NCBI GenBank assembly: GCA_036346275.1
Contig: CM070711.1
Location: forward strand, 69,563,782 to 69,627,781
From: Otatea glauca
Taxonomy: Eukaryota; Streptophyta; Magnoliopsida; Poales; Poaceae
DNA: 64,000 bases
Reading direction: 5' to 3'
The notes under the pieces were generated by a model that saw only the letters and a program-made list of their open reading frames with translations, was not told the DNA's origin and searched no databases. Positions 59,401 to 64,000 of the stretch are shown piece after piece. The first letter of the stretch is position 1; every line of letters begins with the position of its first letter. The position numbers and the translations under genes were made by a program.

Positions 59401-60504
59401 AGAGACAAACGGAGTTCGAACGGGTGAAAACGGGTTCCCGGAAGTTCAAAAAGAAAAGAAAAAGGATTTTATGAATTTTTAGATTTATTTTTCTAAAGAA
59501 AAATCTGGATTATTGTGTATGCTGACATCAGTGGCAGAAATTTGAATTTTGATTTATTTTTAAAAAGAAAACCAATTTATGACGTAATGATGATGTCATA
59601 AATATTTTTTTTGAAAAAGAATATATTTTTATTTTTCCAACACGTGGGCCCGGGGGAAGTGTGGACTGGGTCCATGAGCCAACCCAGGTGCACCGTGCAC
59701 CCGACACACCTGCAATGGCGCCCAGTCGCTCGGGCCCGAGAGGTGGCGCGCCGATGAGAAATGCGTGGCGCGGCGAGCCCAAAGAGGTGGTGACGGTGGC
59801 GGCGCAAGACACTATCGGCGGATGGCGCCCGGATGGCGGCGATTGGCCAAAAAAATGGGCGGTGGCCGGGAGCACAATACCTAGCGAAATCCAGTGAAAT
59901 AGATGCGAATTAGTTCTTGGGAAGAGGCAAAATAGGTTGCTCGCAGAGAGAGGCACTCGGTGCTCCCATTTATAGGGCGAGGGGACGTCCGAGGAGCCGG
60001 AAATGGGAGCAGATTTCATGGCGGCTGAAAAAAGAAGAACGTGGTTTCTGCTTGGATTTTAGGGGAATTAAGGCCATGAATGGCAAGAGAAGGTGCGAAG
60101 GATTTGATTGACAAATTTTTGGAATGATTGGGCGCTAGAATCACTGAGATTTTGAAGCTCCAAAATCGGTTTTAATGGACAGATAGGGCAAGTTCACTGA
60201 CTTTGAACTAGAGCTTGAAGAAAGGCATGACAGTCCCACATGTCATTATCGGATTTATTTGAGCTAAGAGAAAAAAGGGTTTGGTAAAAATAGTACAAAG
60301 ATCAAAAAATCATGGAAAATTTCTCAAAAATACTATGGAATATTTGGAATCTAACAAAATTATTTTCGGAAATTTTTAGGTTTTAATTTTTTTGCAGAAA
60401 TTCTTTTATGTAAAAATAAAAATAGCAAAAAGGCTTTTATAAATTCAGGAAATTCCAACAAAATTCCAATAAAATAAATGGAGATGCAAATTTAGGATGC
60501 TACA
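56463..60504 (-). mobile_element. Long LTR or LTR-like element (about 2.6 kb without the nested LTR)
   Basis: On the minus strand it starts TGTAGCATCCTAAATTTG and ends CCTAGGGTCCGACA, that is TG...CA. The start is similar to the TGTAACACCC-type starts of long-LTR grass gypsy elements. It contains blocks seen in such LTRs, such as the CCACTCGGCGCAAGAGGGGG region near 57270. The 5-bp flanks (ACCAG and ACTGA) do not match. No internal genes are visible, so it is probably a solo LTR. It is interrupted by the solo LTR at 57717-59112. Confidence 0.55.
57717..59112 (+). mobile_element. RIRE1/BARE/Angela-type Ty1-copia solo LTR (1396 bp)
   Basis: Starts TGTTGGAAATATGCCCTAGA then GGCAATCATAGAG, the well-known start of the Angela/BARE/RIRE1 LTR lineage in grasses, and ends TACCCGTTCCCCAGAA, near the canonical CCCCAACA. 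A 5-bp duplication, GTTTT, is exact (57712-57716 and 59113-59117). No internal domain is present, so it arose by recombination between two LTRs. A TATA-like CTATATAAAGGGAGGAGG lies at about 58713. Confidence 0.85.
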
Positions 60505-60759
60505 ACTGATTTCTCCTCCAAACCGTCTAGGAGTCGGCAAACTCTAAGAGAATAAAGTGATGACACTCACTTGAGGATGGTCAAGTGTCTCAATGGTTCA
60601 AAATCAAATTTCACACTTGAATGCTCTCAACAACCACTATAACTAGTATAGTGCCAGTGCTAACGCTACGACGGTAGTACATCTGCTTATCAATTAAATA
60701 AAAGATAAGTATGAATATAACACTTAATAATAAATAATCTTGTGATCACATTGTACGTA

Positions 60760-60905
60760 CTACATATTTGAAAGGAGAGCGAATCAAATAAGGAAATAAA
60801 CAGGGAGGATCTGCATGCAAGGAAACCAGACTTGAATTGCCAAAACTGTATGTACTACATATTTGGAAAGAGAGCGAATCAAACAAGGAAATAAATAAGG
60901 AGGAT
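60760..60905 (+). repeat. Tandem duplication of ~60 bp, 87 bp apart
   Basis: GTACTACATATTTGAAAGGA followed by GAGCGAATCAAA, AAGGAAATAAA and AGGAGGATC occurs near 60759 and again near 60850 with small changes. Confidence 0.8.
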
Positions 60906-61110
60906 CCGCAACGCCCAAGGTGTTGCCCTTGATCTCCTCCCGTCTGCGCTTCGCCAAGATCGCCTCCCGCGAAGCGCAGCGCCGGCAAACCTCCGTCGCC
61001 TCCCGCTCTGCACGAAGGTACGCGCCCATCTCCGACAGGCCAATCACGCGGCGCAAGCTCCTGGTGTAGTCGGCGCCGGCAGTCGAGCGCCGTGAAGCAG
61101 CGATATGTCA
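60899..61110 (-). other. GC-rich gene-like fragment, unknown
   Basis: On the minus strand one frame reads DYTRSLRRVIGLSEMGAYLR then AEREATEVCRRCASREAILA and KRRREEIKGNTLG. Its charged composition and high GC contrast with the AT-rich flanks. It could be part of an exon picked up by a transposon. The protein family was not recognised and no complete gene surrounds it. Confidence 0.3.
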
Positions 61111-62720
61111 TCTGGAAAGTTTGGACCAATAATGGCTTCCTAATTGTCATCCAAATATGAATGCTAACATATAGCACCATTTGTGCGTCCTGATTGAGGC
61201 TAATTATTATCAGAATATATGTTACTTTCCATAGTGTATTTAGGAATAAGTCCTAAAATGAACTTATTCCTTATATTTATCACACGATAATTGCATTTCA
61301 TACACACATTCCTTATATAATATTTTTCGCTAAATAATATTATCAAATGGGTTTAGATTTACAACATAAATTCCATATATATAGTTCAATTGAAATATAT
61401 ATGTGCGGGCTCTCTTGTTGTGGGCCACATGAATGAATGAGTTAGACACATTAAACAACGGCCATCGGATGTGGGTGAGTAAAACTGAGGAAAGATCTGA
61501 GACGTTCATTTTGATGAATGCAAGTTTCTGGGGACGTTTTGCTGGGTGCATGAACATTGGGCCATCTCTAATGAGGTGCATTATTTAGGGTAGACGTAGG
61601 AAAAATTGCTTAGGTGCATTATAAAGGGGTATAGATGAGAATTGAATGCTCAATTGGTAAAGAAAGACTTGCTAGGCTCAATAAGTATGTAATGAATGTC
61701 CAAGAGTTGCCCTTGCTGCAGGGGAGGAGGTATTTATAGCCCCCACCAACTCATCTAGTCATTAGGGATCAATCTCCCAAAAAATTGGCAAAATCGGCTT
61801 GTAAAATAAGGTAGTGCCGGCCCCTTGTAACGGTCGGTTTTGAAGCATTAAGTGTAGGGGTACTAATCGTTGCTATAATACCCGGTACTACTGGCATGAA
61901 AAATACGATAATACAGACATTTGATCTCATAGATGATCAAAAACACCCTCTCTATGAAATCACTACCGGCGTAGAAAATATGGTACTACGGACTATGGTA
62001 GTACCAATGTTTGTGTGGCGGTAGTGCCGGTTTTGAAATTCCAGAGAAAAGATCACAGATGGACACTCTCTGTAAAATATGTACCTACCAAAAGTGCCGA
62101 TACTACCAATCCTCGACAGTACTGTCATTATTTTGTCGGCAGCTCCAGCCTAAGAAAATACTCAAAAGGTGCACTTCTGGAAAAAGACTACCGCCAAAAA
62201 CAACTCGGTACTACCGCACTTGCGGTAGTACCGCCCATAGTACTGCGGTAGCGTTGGCCTAGAGAAAGATCAGGTTTCATAGGAAAAAAGCACTCTCTGG
62301 AATAAAGCTACCGCCAACAAGGAGTCGCGACCATATAACTGCGATAGTGCCTGCAATACTGAAAATACACAGAATTTTTCAGAAATGCCTTTCTATATGC
62401 AAACATTGGTTGATATGAATGAGATTTTGAGCCATGTGACCTTTAAGCATACTCAAACTACTAGACATTAGTCCCTCTTGATGGTACGTCACCTATTCTA
62501 GAAATCTGATCTTTTCTCCAAACTCCGAGATCGTTAAAAGCTATGAAAAAGTCCTTATGATTTTATAACTTTGCTTTGAGCTTGATTTATCCAATCTTTT
62601 GTTTTTGTCTCCACGTACTCCTTAAAATGACAAGGACCAACCTTTTCTTATACAACAATATGTTAGTCCTTTAATCTTGATTGTCATCAATTACCAAAAC
62701 CCAAATACAATTGGTGGCCT

Positions 62721-64000
62721 AGATGCTTCAGTCGGTTCTTTGTGGGTAGCATAGAGGAGGAGGTGAGGGGGAGGATGCTAGCAGGGCATGGACAACATCG
62801 AGTGCGGTGGCCATGCAGACGGTGGTGATGGCAGGCCGATGTGAAGGAGGATGGGCAAGGGAGCGGATGTTAGGCGACAACGGAGAAAGGGGAAGGAAGG
62901 TGTGGCGAGTGAGGACAAAGGAACAGGGAAAGGCATGGTGGGTAAGGACAGAGAGACGATGGCGGAGGAAGGGGTGAAGAAGCGTGGCGGTTGAGGGTAG
63001 AGGAAGGGGAGGAAGGCGCGATTGTGCGTGATTCACATGCTAGCGCGTAGGGGAGGGATAGCGAACGAACGAAGAGAGGGACTCAAGTGTCAAGTATTCG
63101 TAAAGATCTAGAGTATTTTAAAAAATAAGCCTTCCTTAACCTTTTTTAAAAAAGACCGCATGTTTACTGTTCATGGATATAGGGTAGCCTCGACGTATCA
63201 AAATCAAAGGGCACATAATTAGTCCAAGTAGCCAAGAGGCCGAGTCCTCTAAGCACATCCATAAGTGTGAGAGGTGCTAGATTTGCCACTTTATCACCAG
63301 ATCACACCGATGCTAGAACTATTTTGTTCTCCAGTTTTTTAGCATCTCTTGTGCTCTCTCCAGTAGAACCCATTATGTACTAAAGTAAAGTAAAAAAACT
63401 CTTATCTCTCTTCATCCCTATCCCCTACTACTCTCTTTCTATCTCTTCGTCTCGCCCCTCTCATCGTTTGTGGATGACGTCGAGTCCTCTCTCCAGCTGC
63501 CATAGTGCCCCTATGTTCCACCCCGTTGTCCGCTCTAGGTTTGCCGCTACTCGTTCTCGCCACTATCGCCAACGCCGTAGTTGTTCTATCGCTCCGCCGC
63601 ATCATTGCTTGCTTCTCTGTAGTTGAACCGATAACGGTAACCTCGGATCGATGATAATGACCAAGATCCAACGCTTCCTTCTTCTTCTTCTTCTCAAGCA
63701 CATCTACCACAAGCTAACGGCAACGCGATTTGCCTCGGTCATTGTCAAGCCAACCATAAGAAAAGAGATTTGATCAGATGTTTTATTTCCTTTAGAACTT
63801 TGTGTGTTTTCGCATGCTTGCTACAGTTTTATGTGAAATTCCTTTGCTTGAATCCTATGAACCAAACGGTGTAAACAGCGGCCATTCTAGACGAATTGGC
63901 AACCCTACATTTTCCCTGCAAAATCCTGTGAACCAAACGAGGCCTTAAACTCTCTCTCTCTCTCCCTCCTCCAAGAAGGAAAAGAAAAGGAGACTTAGTG
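62721..64000. other. Unassigned sequence at window end
   Basis: Purine-rich GGAGGAGG/GAGGAAGG text at 62750-63070 and C/T-rich text at 63400-63560 give open frames with no recognised domain. No gene could be supported. A (TC)n run lies near 63951-63966. Confidence 0.4.

Larger units (their letters stand above)
56015..62720 (-). mobile_element. LTR-retrotransposon fragment, host of nested insertions
   Basis: Begins GAGGGGTGAATAGG and shares with 11936-13500 the GTAGCTCTTTTCCGCTTC and GGTGAGTTCTAACCTT block and, after the nested insertions, a TATTTATAGCCCCCACC promoter-like block (61731) in minus orientation. It ends in GATTGTCATCAATTACCAAA, text typical of the start of Ty1/copia SIRE/Maximus-type LTRs read in reverse. 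The body is split by the long LTR at 56463-60504 and by a segment around 60640-61600. Boundaries are approximate. Confidence 0.5.

Noticed and set aside
56463..60504. Exact target-site duplication for the long LTR
   Set aside because: The 5-bp flanks ACCAG and ACTGA do not agree, so I did not claim one.
61861..62260. Tandem repeat or CRISPR-like array of GGTAGTACCG words
   Set aside because: The words are irregularly spaced and imperfect, belong to LTR-type text, and the window is from a plant.

Overview
This window looks like nuclear DNA from a grass (Poaceae), probably close to rice. Two intact genes have typical plant GT-AG introns. The rest is mostly plant transposons and their debris: hAT, Stowaway-type, Mutator-type and PIF/Harbinger-type elements, and LTR retrotransposons. 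There is no bacterial, organellar or CRISPR signal.

The two well supported genes are both on the minus strand. Positions 15567-19683 encode a five-exon, 683-residue CSLC-type xyloglucan glucan synthase. Positions 43904-49552 encode an eight-exon, 1011-residue CRWN/NMCP nuclear-lamina coiled-coil protein. As I remember the rice map, OsCSLC1 and an NMCP/CRWN gene are immediate neighbours on chromosome 1, so the window may be an orthologous block expanded by transposons. The two genes do not share a pathway: one makes cell-wall glucan in the Golgi, the other shapes the nucleus.

Several gene remnants are broken. A two-RRM RNA-binding protein (905-1513, +) carries a frameshift. The C-terminal part of a ribose-phosphate pyrophosphokinase lies at 31834-33176 (-). 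An At4g14100-like secreted protein (41302-42174, -) has two Trp-to-stop changes and two frameshifts. Three exon-like pieces remain unidentified (25090-25850, 28935-29031 and 60899-61110, all -).

The mobile-element layer, left to right: ~180-bp AT-rich tandem repeats (2876-3540); a probable Mutator-like element with ~450-bp inverted ends (5391-10133) that hosts smaller elements; a 922-bp hAT element with an exact 8-bp target duplication (10144-11065); an LTR fragment (11936-13500); four small inverted-repeat elements between 14186 and 21703; phrase-repeat arrays (21720-24860); a probable solo LTR (29279-30294); a recent 289-bp tandem duplication (30435-31011); a 1732-bp hAT element (36886-38617); a PIF/Harbinger-like element carrying a captured gene (38812-42681) that was itself hit by another hAT element (38889-39949); a Mutator-type MITE with a perfect 9-bp duplication (42815-43229); an old hAT element (51029-52461); and an LTR nest (56015-62720) with a RIRE1/BARE/Angela-type solo LTR at its core.

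No clearly new biological system was found. The most interesting signals are hAT elements whose ends are packed with AAACGG, which equals the known Ac transposase binding hexamer, beside a sister element using a variant hexamer; the gene-capturing PIF/Harbinger-like element; and a 90-nt, stop-free, frame-preserving intron in the CRWN gene that could add 30 residues if retained.
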